This document shows, piece by piece, positions 16,693-25,167 of a DNA stretch of 64,000 nt. Numbering within the stretch: the first letter of the stretch is position 1; every line of letters starts with the position of its first letter. The notes beneath the pieces are model-generated. The model was not told the DNA's origin, did no database searches, and saw nothing but the letters and a program-made list of their open reading frames with translations. A program made the translations under genes and the position numbers. Origin of the DNA: DATJLY01 sp963773665 (GTDB lineage: Bacteria > Pseudomonadota > Alphaproteobacteria > ATCC43930 > CGMCC-115725); NCBI GenBank assembly GCA_963773665.1, contig CAVZBZ010000001.1, positions 372,001 through 436,000 of the forward strand, in the 5' to 3' direction.

Positions 16693-18138
16693 TCACTCGG
16701 CGGGCGTCTCCTCGAGCGAAGCGGCGCGCGCCGCCGGGCGGTGACCGGTGACGTCGGACCCGGCGGCAAGCGGCAGCCGGCGAAACGACTGGATCGAGAG
16801 CAGCGACAGCGCCGCCACCACGACGAGGGCGGTGCGGAAATCGGCCGGCACCAACGGCGAGTCCGCGCCGCCGCGCCAGACATGGGCGAGATGGATGACG
16901 ATCGCCGCGAGCGCGATGCCCATGCCGTTGGTCAATTGCTGCACCATGCTCATGAAGCTCGTGGCCGCGCTCATCTTGTCCGAGGGAATGTCGACGAACG
17001 CCAGCGAATTGAGCGCCGTGAATTGCAGCGAACGGAAGAAGCCGCCGATCGCCAGCACGGCGAACATGACGAGCACCGGCGTCGAGGCGTTGAAGAAGGC
17101 GCAGACGGCGATGAAGGATGCTGCGATCGCGCAGTTGACGACGAAGGTCGTGCGGTAGCCGAACCGGCGCAGGATCGGTCCCGTCGACATCTTGTTGAAG
17201 AAGCTGCCGAGCCCGCCGGCAAAGGTGATGAGGCCGGAATTGAAGGCGCTCATGCCGAATCCCACCTGGAGCATCATCGGCATCAGGAACGGCATGGAAC
17301 CGGCCGTCAGCCGGAAGACGCTGCCGCCCGTCGTATTGGCGCGGAAGGTCGCGATTTTGAGCAGCGTGAGGTCGATGATCGGCGCCTTGTGGCGGCGCAC
17401 GTGCAGCAAGGCGGCAACGCCGGTCACGGCGCCGATGGCGAGGATGACCGGCACGACCGCCGCGCCGAGCGACGGATGAGCGATGAGGTCGAAGCCGGAC
17501 ATGAGGCAGATGAGCGTCACGCCGGTGAGCACGAAGCCGCGCCAATCGAGCGGCGGCACCGTGTCGGGCCGCGTATCCTCGATGAGCAGCGTCACCAGCA
17601 CGATGCCGAGAACGCCGACCGGCACGTTCAGGAAGAACACCCAGCGCCACGAGAGATAGGTCGTGATGAGGCCGCCCACCGGCGGTCCCATGATGGGCCC
17701 CAGGATCGCCGGCGTCGTGAGATAGGAGATCGCGCGCACCAGTTCGCTGCGGTCGATGCTGCGCAGGAGCACGAGCCGCCCGACCGGCACCATCATCGCG
17801 CCGCCGACGCCCTGAAGTATCCGCGCCGAGGTCAGCTCGACGATGTTGTTGCAGAGCCCGCACGCCATCGAGGCCAGCGTGAAGACCAGGATCGCCGCGC
17901 GGAACACGCTCGCCGCGCCGAACCGGTCGGCGACCCAGCCGCTCACCGGGATGAAGACGGCAAGGCTCAGCATGTAGGATGTCACGGCAAGCGACAGCCG
18001 CACCGGGCTGTCGCCGAACGAAAGCGCGATGCTGGGCAGCGCCGTGTTGATGATCGAGGTGTCGAGATTCTGCATGAAGAGAGCGCACGCCACGATAAGC
18101 GGCACCACCATCGAATTCGCCGGCAACCTCTTCACCAT
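16693..18138 (-). CDS. MFS multidrug efflux transporter, DHA2 (14-TM) family
   Basis: 481 residues with repeated hydrophobic helices. It has the motif A region 'GWVADRFGAASVF', motif C-like 'GPIMGPPVGG' and the DHA2 signature 'WRWVFFLNVPVG'. This is an inner-membrane proton-driven drug or toxic-compound exporter. The C-terminal tail (about 35 residues) is polar. The ATG at 18138 is used; a second ATG nine codons in is possible. It stands alone, with convergent repeats on its 3' side, and may export aromatic intermediates (inference). Confidence 0.92.
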   Translation of the reverse strand: MVKRLPANSMVVPLIVACALFMQNLDTSIINTALPSIALSFGDSPVRLSLAVTSYMLSLAVFIPVSGWVADRFGAASVFRAAILVFTLASMACGLCNNIVELTSARILQGVGGAMMVPVGRLVLLRSIDRSELVRAISYLTTPAILGPIMGPPVGGLITTYLSWRWVFFLNVPVGVLGIVLVTLLIEDTRPDTVPPLDWRGFVLTGVTLICLMSGFDLIAHPSLGAAVVPVILAIGAVTGVAALLHVRRHKAPIIDLTLLKIATFRANTTGGSVFRLTAGSMPFLMPMMLQVGFGMSAFNSGLITFAGGLGSFFNKMSTGPILRRFGYRTTFVVNCAIAASFIAVCAFFNASTPVLVMFAVLAIGGFFRSLQFTALNSLAFVDIPSDKMSAATSFMSMVQQLTNGMGIALAAIVIHLAHVWRGGADSPLVPADFRTALVVVAALSLLSIQSFRRLPLAAGSDVTGHRPAARAASLEETPAE

Positions 18139-18218
18139 CGCCGGCTTCTTAGCGCATCGCGGCGGCTAGGCGAAGGACGCACGAGGGCAACGCAACGCTG
18201 CCATGCACCGGCGCCGGG

Positions 18219-19295
18219 CTAGTGCGTGGCGTTCATGCGGTTTTCCCACTCCGCGCTGGTCTCGAATACGATTCGCCCCGGCGTTTTCGGCGGGAAGCCG
18301 CCGCGCACCGCGCCCGGAGCGCGATCCTGGTAGATGCGGCCCAAAAGCGGCGAGAGCGTCCGGCTGTTCGGCACCGAGAGCCACATGCGCAGCAAATGGC
18401 GCCGGCGCCCGGGCTCGGGATGATCCTCGAACGCCGAGCGCGCATGCATGACCACGTGATTGTTGCAGAGCTGAAGATCGCCCGGCTGGAAATCGGTGAG
18501 GAAGTGGAACGCGGGATCGGCGGCCACCGCGTCGAGCGCATCGAGCGCCGCGATCTGTTCTTGCGTGAAGCGCGGCACCTCGGGAAAGCGCTGCGCGTTC
18601 TTGATCTGGCCGCGGATGTAGCGGCACGAGAACTGCCCCTCGTGCAGCGTGAAGATCGGCTGCGGATAGTAAGGCGCCTCGCCGGCCCGTTCCTGGCCCT
18701 GCATGCTCCAGTAGAACGGCCGATACAGCACCTCGACGAGATCGGGCCGCGAGCGCAGCAGCTCGTTGTGGATGGCGACCGAGCTCGCCACCATCGACCT
18801 GCCGCCGCGCATTGCCGCGCGCACGACGAAAAGACCGGCGACATCGCAGCTGTCGGTGTGGAACGCGGCGGCGCCGCTCGTCTTGTAGGCGCGAAAGCGC
18901 GGGCTGTCGGGCGGCAGGCGCAGGTCGCGCACGTCGCCGATCACGTCGCCTTCATCGCTCTGCGACACCGCGGTGCCGAGATATTTGCCGAGGCACCAAT
19001 AAATCGCGCGCGCGTCCTCGAGGCCATAGCGGTCGAGCGGAAATCCCCGGATCATGAACATGCCCGGCCCTTCTTCGAGGGCGTCGAGCGCGCGGCTTGC
19101 GATGCGGGCAAAGCGCGGCGCGGGAAAATCCGCGCGCGTCGCCCGTTCGAGCGGCAATCGTTCGGCCTTGAAGCGGCGATAGGCCTCGTCGATTTCGGCG
19201 ATGTCGCCCTCGTCGAGCCGGCAAAGCCAGTCGCCGCGCGCGCCGAGATCGGCGCTCTTCCAGTCCGCCGGCGAGACGATCGCCGCGCGCGTCAT
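18219..19295 (-). CDS. TauD/TfdA-family 2-oxoglutarate-dependent dioxygenase
   Basis: 358 residues. The Fe(II) facial triad is visible as His146-x-Asp148 ('AAFHTDSCD') and a distal His in 'NNHVVMHAR', with the following 'RRRHLLRMWL' supplying the Arg that binds 2-oxoglutarate. The family hydroxylates and cleaves sulfonates, aryloxyalkanoates or carnitine-like substrates. The ATG overlaps the stop of the upstream binding-protein gene (ATGA), so it is the last gene of a four-gene operon. The substrate is unknown. Confidence 0.9.
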   Translation of the reverse strand: MTRAAIVSPADWKSADLGARGDWLCRLDEGDIAEIDEAYRRFKAERLPLERATRADFPAPRFARIASRALDALEEGPGMFMIRGFPLDRYGLEDARAIYWCLGKYLGTAVSQSDEGDVIGDVRDLRLPPDSPRFRAYKTSGAAAFHTDSCDVAGLFVVRAAMRGGRSMVASSVAIHNELLRSRPDLVEVLYRPFYWSMQGQERAGEAPYYPQPIFTLHEGQFSCRYIRGQIKNAQRFPEVPRFTQEQIAALDALDAVAADPAFHFLTDFQPGDLQLCNNHVVMHARSAFEDHPEPGRRRHLLRMWLSVPNSRTLSPLLGRIYQDRAPGAVRGGFPPKTPGRIVFETSAEWENRMNATH

Positions 19296-20485
19296 TTCTT
19301 GACGAGCGGGCAGCCGCCTTCGTCGAGCGTGAGGAAAGCCTTGTCGCCCGGAATTTCGCGGACAAGCTTCAGATAGTCCCACGGCTCCTTCGATTCGGAC
19401 GGAGACTTGATCTGATAGAGGCCGATCTGGTCGATGAGGCGCCCGTCCTGGCGCAAGGTCACGCTCTCGCCGAATTTCTTCATGGGATGCTCGTGCATCT
19501 TGGCGACGACCTTGACCGGATCGTCGGTGCCGGCCTCCTTGATCGCGTTGAAATACGCCATGAGGCCCGAGTAGTTCACGGCCTGGGTCGCGTTCGGCAT
19601 CTTGTGCCGGATCGCGAAGAATTTTTTCGAGAAGGCGCGCGTCTCGGCGTTGTCGTCCCAGTAGAAATCCTGCTCGGTATAGGCGCCCTTCGTGGTCGCG
19701 AGCCCGACCGCGTCGATGTCGGAAAGCTGCATCAGGAAAACGGCGATCTTCTGCTTCGAGCCGACGATGCCGAACTCGGTCGCCTGCTTCAGGAGCGTGC
19801 TGAGATCGAGGCCGATCGAGCCGACGCCGATCGCGTCCGCGCCCGATTGCTGCGCCTGAAGGAGATATTGCGCGAAATCGGTGCTGTTGGTCGGGTGAAA
19901 GACGGTGCCGACGAGCGTGCCGCCGGTGCGCTTCACCATCTGCTCGCCGACCGCGGCAAGCGACTTGCCGACGAAGAAGTCCGGCATGATGAAGAACCAG
20001 CTCTTCACCCCCTCCTGCGCCAGCGCGTTGATCGGCGCGCTCGACTCCGCGGCCGTGTCCATGCCCCAATGCACGCCGGTCGGCGAACAGCTCTTGCCGG
20101 TCAGCTCCGTCGTCGCCGCCACGGTGGCGAGGAACAGCTTGTGCTTTTCATAGGCCATGCGCTGGATCGTGATGGCGGCGGCCGAGGCCGGCACGTCGAC
20201 GATCACGTCGACATCGCCGGTGTCGTACCATTGCGTCGCGATCTGAGTGGCGAGATCGGGCTTCGACTGCATGTCGGCCGAGATCACTTCGATCTTCTTG
20301 CCGATCACCTCGCCGCCGAAATCCTTGGCGGCGATCTGCGAGGCCACGACCGAGCCTTCGCCCATCGAGGTGGAGGCAAAGCTCGAGAGATCGGTGAGGA
20401 CGCCCACCCGCACCACCTTGTCGCCGGCCATCGCCGGCAGCGCAGCGAGCGCCAGCGCCGCGCCGAGAATCGCCACATTTTTCAT
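19292..20485 (-). CDS. branched-chain-type ABC substrate-binding protein
   Basis: 397 residues. There is a signal peptide (MKNVAILGAALALAALPAMA), then the Peripla_BP_6 (LivJ/LivK) fold: 'VRVGVLTDLSSFASTSMG', a 'KSWFFIMPDFFVGKSLA' hinge region and a 'QAVNYSGLMAYFNAIKEAGT' C-lobe. It is predicted to bind an amino acid, amide or aromatic acid in the periplasm. A strong GGGGAGGGGGAC site precedes the ATG. No membrane or ATPase genes are in this operon; it may use the Liv permease encoded divergently at 25-28.5 kb (inference). Confidence 0.9.
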   Translation of the reverse strand: MKNVAILGAALALAALPAMAGDKVVRVGVLTDLSSFASTSMGEGSVVASQIAAKDFGGEVIGKKIEVISADMQSKPDLATQIATQWYDTGDVDVIVDVPASAAAITIQRMAYEKHKLFLATVAATTELTGKSCSPTGVHWGMDTAAESSAPINALAQEGVKSWFFIMPDFFVGKSLAAVGEQMVKRTGGTLVGTVFHPTNSTDFAQYLLQAQQSGADAIGVGSIGLDLSTLLKQATEFGIVGSKQKIAVFLMQLSDIDAVGLATTKGAYTEQDFYWDDNAETRAFSKKFFAIRHKMPNATQAVNYSGLMAYFNAIKEAGTDDPVKVVAKMHEHPMKKFGESVTLRQDGRLIDQIGLYQIKSPSESKEPWDYLKLVREIPGDKAFLTLDEGGCPLVKK

Positions 20486-20496
20486 GTCCCCCTCCC

Positions 20497-21480
20497 CTAT
20501 TCCTTGGTCTCGCCTTCCCGCTCGAACGTCACGCGATGGCCCCACGTGCCTTCATAGTCGCGCTGCGCCGATTTCGGCAGGAAGCGCGCCTCGAGCTCGG
20601 GAATCCTGTCGGCGCCGATGAGTTTTTTCGGGTCGATCAGGCCCCACTTGCTCTTGCGCATCGCGGCCGAATGCTCGGCCAGCGCGTTGGGGCCGTTCTC
20701 GCGGAACTCGTTGAGGATCTGCCACACCGCCTGGATGCCGTAGGTCGAGCAGAAGGTGGGATAAAGCGCGATGCGCGCGCCCAATTCCTCGTATTCCGCG
20801 GGCTGCGGCGCGGGCTCGTGCCCGCCGCCCCAGATGACCAGGAGCGGCGCCGGAATTTCCTTGGCGGCGCGGCTGATCTGCTCGCGCGTCTCGACCGAGT
20901 TGAGCCAGACGAGATCGGCCCCGCCCTTCTCGACATAGGCCACCGACCGGCGCAGCGCATCGTCGAAGCTCTCGCCCTCGGCGCCGATCGAATCGCAGCG
21001 CGCGCACAGGACGAAGCTCGGATCGATCTCGTTCCTCGCCTCGACGGCGGCGCGGATCTTGCCGACGTTCTCCTCGAGCGGGATGCAGCGCCGCCCGGCG
21101 GCGGTGCCGGATTTTTTCGGCGCCTCCTGATCCTCGATCTGCATCGCGGCGACGCCCGAGCGCACGATCTCCTGCACCGCCCAATGCACGTTGACGGCAT
21201 TGCCGAAGCCGGTATCGGCATCGACCAGGATCGGAATGTCGGCGTGCGCCGCCATGTGGCGCGCGTGATCGACGAGGTCGCGCAAGCCCATGATGCCGTT
21301 GTCCGGCACGCCCAAGAGCACGCTCGAAAGCTGCGAGCCGGGCAGGAAGAACGATTCGAACCCCGCCTCCTGCGCCATGCGCGCATAGAGCGGCCCGAAC
21401 CCGCCCGGCATCAGCATCAGCTTCTTGCGGGCGAGGAGCGCGCGGAATTTCTGGCGCTTGGCCTCGGCCTCGTCCGCCAT
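20497..21480 (-). CDS. isocitrate lyase/PEP mutase superfamily enzyme
   Basis: 327-residue alpha/beta-barrel enzyme. 'PILVDADTGFGNA' carries the Mg-binding aspartates and 'QIEDQEAPKKSG' is the flexible gating loop. Isocitrate and methylisocitrate lyases have KKCGH/KRCGH here. The Cys-to-Ser change and loss of the His argue against a classic lyase and suit an oxaloacetate decarboxylase, hydrolase or dimethylmalate-lyase-like member. Gene spacing is 1 base to the upstream dioxygenase and 11 to the downstream binding protein. The function is probably C-C cleavage of a 2-hydroxy dicarboxylate (inference). Confidence 0.85.
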   Translation of the reverse strand: MADEAEAKRQKFRALLARKKLMLMPGGFGPLYARMAQEAGFESFFLPGSQLSSVLLGVPDNGIMGLRDLVDHARHMAAHADIPILVDADTGFGNAVNVHWAVQEIVRSGVAAMQIEDQEAPKKSGTAAGRRCIPLEENVGKIRAAVEARNEIDPSFVLCARCDSIGAEGESFDDALRRSVAYVEKGGADLVWLNSVETREQISRAAKEIPAPLLVIWGGGHEPAPQPAEYEELGARIALYPTFCSTYGIQAVWQILNEFRENGPNALAEHSAAMRKSKWGLIDPKKLIGADRIPELEARFLPKSAQRDYEGTWGHRVTFEREGETKE

Positions 21481-21481
21481 C

Positions 21482-22495
21482 TCAGCCGGCCCAGTAGGCG
21501 AACGCCATGGCCGTGCCGGTGCCCGCCTCGGAGCGGTAGCACGGCACGTAATCGACGATCGTCATCTTCATGCCGAGCTCGGCAGCGGCGGCGGCGAGCG
21601 GCAGCCAGTTCTTGATCTCGCCGGTGCCGGGCGAGCGGAACATCTTTTCCGGAATGGCGCAGAGCCGGTCGAAATCGGCCGCTGCCATCGCATCGAGCAC
21701 GAGGCGGTCGAGTTCCTCGTCGATCACGAAATGGGTGAGCCCGCCCGAGGCGATCATGGCGACGCGCGCGTCGCCGGGGAACGATTTCACCGCGCGCGCG
21801 ACCGCCCGGCCGAAGGCGAGGCAGCGCTTCACCGTGGGCTTGTTCGGCTCGTAGTAGTTGTTGACGAACAGCGGCACCGACGGCACCGGGTCGTCGCGCA
21901 TGATCTTGCGATAGACGAAGCCGAAGGCGTGCGGAATCGAATTGTGGCCGCGCGGACCCCGCGGGATGCGGCTCATCTGAGCGACGTCGAACTCGGCCGC
22001 GATGAGCTCGCGGATGATGTGGTCGGCAAGCGCGGGCGAGCCCGGATAATGCGCGGCCACGGGCGGGCAATAGCCCAACTCCGCAGCGCCGACGCCGGGC
22101 GGGAGATTGGCGCGCTGCTCGTCGCTTTTCGGGATGTTGCCGATCGTCTCGCCGCGATAGACGGCGAAGGCGGGGATGTCGTCGTCGCAGAAAATCTCGG
22201 ACTGGTCGTTGCCGAAGATGACGGCGAGATCGGGCCGCGCCGCGCGCAAACGGTCGGCAAGCGCGCCGATCGCCTCCTGGCAGACGCCGTGTTTCTGGCG
22301 CCACACCAACTCGGTGATCTGCGGCGCCCAGTCGATGTCGCGGCGCAAGGTCGCCAGCTCGTCGAACGCATACTCCGTGCCGTGGTGGAAATGCCGGTTG
22401 CGCCGGTCGGCAATGACCCGCTGCGGCCAGTCGCGCGGATCGGTGATGAGCTGCGGCCCATGCGAGGTGCCGATGCCGATGACCGGACGTGCCAC
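21482..22495 (-). CDS. class III extradiol ring-cleavage dioxygenase (LigB-like)
   Basis: 337 residues, paralogous to the plus-strand dioxygenase at 5.6 kb: 'GIGTSHGPQL' (first His), 'RQKHGVCQEAIG', 'VIFGNDQSE' and 'GGLTHFVIDEE' occur in the same order. The Fe(II) site is therefore intact. Translation starts at GTG 22495, with GGAGGA nine bases before it; no ATG lies at the family N-terminus. It is the first gene of the operon continuing into the PEP-mutase-like, binding-protein and TauD genes, and is divergent from a Rieske oxygenase gene. Confidence 0.9.
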   Translation of the reverse strand: MARPVIGIGTSHGPQLITDPRDWPQRVIADRRNRHFHHGTEYAFDELATLRRDIDWAPQITELVWRQKHGVCQEAIGALADRLRAARPDLAVIFGNDQSEIFCDDDIPAFAVYRGETIGNIPKSDEQRANLPPGVGAAELGYCPPVAAHYPGSPALADHIIRELIAAEFDVAQMSRIPRGPRGHNSIPHAFGFVYRKIMRDDPVPSVPLFVNNYYEPNKPTVKRCLAFGRAVARAVKSFPGDARVAMIASGGLTHFVIDEELDRLVLDAMAAADFDRLCAIPEKMFRSPGTGEIKNWLPLAAAAAELGMKMTIVDYVPCYRSEAGTGTAMAFAYWAG

Positions 22496-22569
22496 GATGC
22501 CAATTCCTCCGCGCCGAATGGCCGATGGTGGGGCCGCGGAGGACGAGGTGTCAAGCCGCGCGCCCCCCG

Positions 22570-22593
22570 CTATATACTCCGCTATATACTCCG
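22570..22593. promoter_or_regulatory. tandem 12-base repeat in divergent promoter region
   Basis: CTATATACTCCG is repeated head to tail (22570-22581 and 22582-22593), giving two TATACT hexamers that each resemble a -10 box reading toward the Rieske gene. It sits 26 bases before the Rieske ATG and 75 bases before the divergent dioxygenase start. It could be promoter, operator half-sites or both; there is nothing else of note in the 123-base spacer. Confidence 0.5.
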
Positions 22594-22618
22594 CCTGCGA
22601 ACGATGAGAGACGGAACC

Positions 22619-23956
22619 ATGGCCGACGACGCAAGGACCGAAAGCGCAAGCCGCTGGGACGTGCTGACCCAAACCGGCGCCGGGACGCGGATGGGGCAAT
22701 TGCTGCGCCGCTACTGGTGGCCCATCGCCGGCGCCAGCGAGCTCGACACGGCGCCGACCAGGCCGGTGCGGCTCCTCGGCGAGAATCTGGTGCTCTACAA
22801 GGATTTGAGCGGCGGGTACGGGCTGTTGGACCGGCACTGCCGCCATCGCCGCGCCGATCTGACCTACGGCTATGTCGAGCAATGCGGGCTCCGGTGCAAT
22901 TACCACGGCTGGCTCTATGGCGCGGACGGGCGCTGCCTCGAACAGCCGTACGAGGACACGGCGCACCCCGAGACGCGCTTCAAGGACGAGGTCCGGATCA
23001 AGGCCTATCCGGTCGAGGAGCGCGGCGGGATGCTGTGGGCCTATCTCGGGCCGGAGCCGCGGCCGCTCGTGCCGAACTGGGAGTTCTTCACCTGGAAGAA
23101 CGGCTACCGCCAGGTCGTGCTCGCCGACATTCCGTGCAACTGGTTCCAGTGCCAGGAGAACTCGATCGACCCGGTGCATTTCGAGTGGACCCACTCGAAT
23201 TGGGGCGTGCGTTTGAAGGGCGACACCGGCCCCTATTCGCCGAAACACGTCAAGGTCGATTTCAGCGAGTTCGAGTACGGATTCCAGTACAAGCGCATCC
23301 GCCAGGACACGAGCGCCGAGGACCGGCTGTGGACGATCGGCCGCGTCTGCCTGTGGCCGAACGCGCTCTTCACCGGCAATCACTGCGAGTTCCGCGTGCC
23401 GATCGACGACGAGAACACGCTGTCCGTCACCTGGCATTTCTCGCGCGTGCCGCAGGACCGCGAGCCTTATGTCCAGGGCAGGATTCCGACCTGGCGGGGC
23501 CCCATCGCCGATCCCGCGACCGGGCGCTGGATCACGAGCCACGTCATGAATCAGGATTTCGTCACCTGGGTCGGCCAGGGCAAGGTCGCGGACCGGACGA
23601 AAGAGCTGCTCGCGCCGAGCGACCGCGGCATCGTCATGCTGCGCCGCCGCTTCCTCTCGGACATGGACGCGATCGACGAGGGCAAGGACCCGAAGGCTGT
23701 CGTGCGCGATCCCAAGGTCAATGAATGCATCGGCCTGCCGGTGGCGGAGCGCGTGGCGCTCGTCCAGGGCATGACGCGCGCCGAATACATGAAGGATCCG
23801 TTCGCGCGGCGCGGGCTGCAGGGCTATCTGTTCCAGACCGGACAGCCGCGCGAGGTGCGCAACGAATTCCTGGCGGCGATGGGGGTCAACGACAGCGAGA
23901 TCGGCGAGGGCCAGGAGCAGATCGATCCACTCGCGCCCAACGCGCGATCTGGTTGA
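22619..23956 (+). CDS. Rieske oxygenase, phthalate/phenoxybenzoate-dioxygenase type
   Basis: 445 residues. The Rieske cluster is C-x-H-R ('DRHCRHRRADL') and C-x2-H ('RCNYHGW') near residues 70-95. The catalytic iron site is 'ENSIDPVHFEWTH', with two His four apart. Length and spacing are those of homo-oligomeric, single-subunit oxygenases acting on phthalate, vanillate or aryl ethers. The start at 22619 has GAGAGACGG before it; an in-frame ATG at 22604 is less likely. It leads a long operon with the Liv importer and CoA enzymes. No reductase is nearby. Confidence 0.92.
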   Translation: MADDARTESASRWDVLTQTGAGTRMGQLLRRYWWPIAGASELDTAPTRPVRLLGENLVLYKDLSGGYGLLDRHCRHRRADLTYGYVEQCGLRCNYHGWLYGADGRCLEQPYEDTAHPETRFKDEVRIKAYPVEERGGMLWAYLGPEPRPLVPNWEFFTWKNGYRQVVLADIPCNWFQCQENSIDPVHFEWTHSNWGVRLKGDTGPYSPKHVKVDFSEFEYGFQYKRIRQDTSAEDRLWTIGRVCLWPNALFTGNHCEFRVPIDDENTLSVTWHFSRVPQDREPYVQGRIPTWRGPIADPATGRWITSHVMNQDFVTWVGQGKVADRTKELLAPSDRGIVMLRRRFLSDMDAIDEGKDPKAVVRDPKVNECIGLPVAERVALVQGMTRAEYMKDPFARRGLQGYLFQTGQPREVRNEFLAAMGVNDSEIGEGQEQIDPLAPNARSG

Positions 23957-23981
23957 ATAGCGAAAACGAAAGGGAGGGGAC

Positions 23982-25163
23982 ATGGGACGTTTTTCGATGC
24001 GCGCGCTTGCCGCGCTGATGCTGCTCGGGGCTGCATGCGGCACCGCGGCAGCGGATGAGGAGCCGCTCAAGATCGGCCTCGTCGGCTCGTTCTCGGGCGG
24101 GGCGGCGCAATGGGGCATCTCGGTCGATGCCGCCTTCGCCGCCTACCAGAAGCAGCATGGCGACATGGCCGGCGGCCGCAAGATCGAGTTCCTGCGCCGC
24201 GACACCACCGGGCCCAACCCGGACATCGTGCGCCGGCTCGTGCAGGAGCTCATCTCGCGCGACAAGGTCGAGATGATCGCCGGCATCGAATTCACGCCCA
24301 ACGCGCTGGCGGCCAGCGGGCTTTCGACGCAGGCCAAGGTTCCGCTCCTGATCGTCAACGCCGCCACGACCGAGATCCTGACCAACGCGCCGTACACGGC
24401 GCGGTTCGGCTTCACCACGGCGCAGATCGTGACGCCGTTCGCCAAATGGGCGGCGGCAAACGGCTACAAGGACGTCTATGCGATCTATACCGATTACGGG
24501 CCCGGCATCGAGGCCGGCAATGCCTTCAAAAAAGCCTTCACCGAGGCCGGCGGCAACGTCGTCGGCGAGGTGAAGCCGCCGCTCGTGAGCCCGGACTATT
24601 CGGCATACATCCAGCGCGTCAAGGACGCGAAGCCGCAGGCGATCTTCATCTTCGCGCCGGCCGCCGACCATCCGCAGATCTTCCTCAAGGCCTATCGCGA
24701 CGCGGGTCTCGGCGACATGGGCGTCAAGATCCTCGCCACGGGCGACCTCACCAACGAATCGGTGCTGAACAATCTGGGCGATCCCGCGCTCGGCATGATC
24801 ACCACCTTCGACTATTCCGAGGTGCACGATTCCGCCTTCAACAAGGAGTTCGTGAAGGCGTTCTACGCGGCCGCGCGCGAAGGCACGCGGCCCGACTTCA
24901 CCGCGGCCGCGGCCTATGACGTGATCAGCGCGATCTACAAGATCGTGGACGCGCAGCACGGCAAGCTCGATCCCGACCGCACCATGGCAATCCTGAAAGG
25001 CATGAGCTTCGAAAGCCCGCGCGGGCCCATCGCGATCGACCAGAACCGCGACATCGTGCAGAACGTCTATTTCCGCAAGGTCGAGAAGGTGGACGGCAAG
25101 CTGCAGAACGTCGAGTTCCAGACGACGCCGATGGTTGACGATCACGGCATGCCTACGAAGTAG
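23982..25163 (+). CDS. ABC transporter substrate-binding protein, LivK type
   Basis: 393 residues with a signal peptide (about 1-24, ending ...GTAAA) and Peripla_BP_6 fold: 'LKIGLVGSFSGGAAQWGIS', 'DYGPGIEAGNAF', 'TAAAAYDVISAIYKIVDA'. GGGAGGGGAC precedes the ATG. It is followed at once by both permeases and both ATPases, so this is the dedicated receptor of a complete HAAT-family importer. Operon partners suggest an aromatic or phenylpropanoid acid rather than an amino acid as ligand (inference). Confidence 0.92.
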   Translation: MGRFSMRALAALMLLGAACGTAAADEEPLKIGLVGSFSGGAAQWGISVDAAFAAYQKQHGDMAGGRKIEFLRRDTTGPNPDIVRRLVQELISRDKVEMIAGIEFTPNALAASGLSTQAKVPLLIVNAATTEILTNAPYTARFGFTTAQIVTPFAKWAAANGYKDVYAIYTDYGPGIEAGNAFKKAFTEAGGNVVGEVKPPLVSPDYSAYIQRVKDAKPQAIFIFAPAADHPQIFLKAYRDAGLGDMGVKILATGDLTNESVLNNLGDPALGMITTFDYSEVHDSAFNKEFVKAFYAAAREGTRPDFTAAAAYDVISAIYKIVDAQHGKLDPDRTMAILKGMSFESPRGPIAIDQNRDIVQNVYFRKVEKVDGKLQNVEFQTTPMVDDHGMPTK

Positions 25164-25167
25164 CCTC

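Noticed and set aside
22570..22593. simple microsatellite expansion
   Set aside because: Only two units; position and TATACT content fit a promoter better.
21482..24118. 878-residue minus-strand frame joining the dioxygenase to an upstream extension
   Set aside because: The upstream part is antisense to the Rieske gene. The family N-terminus starts at GTG 22495 behind GGAGGA.
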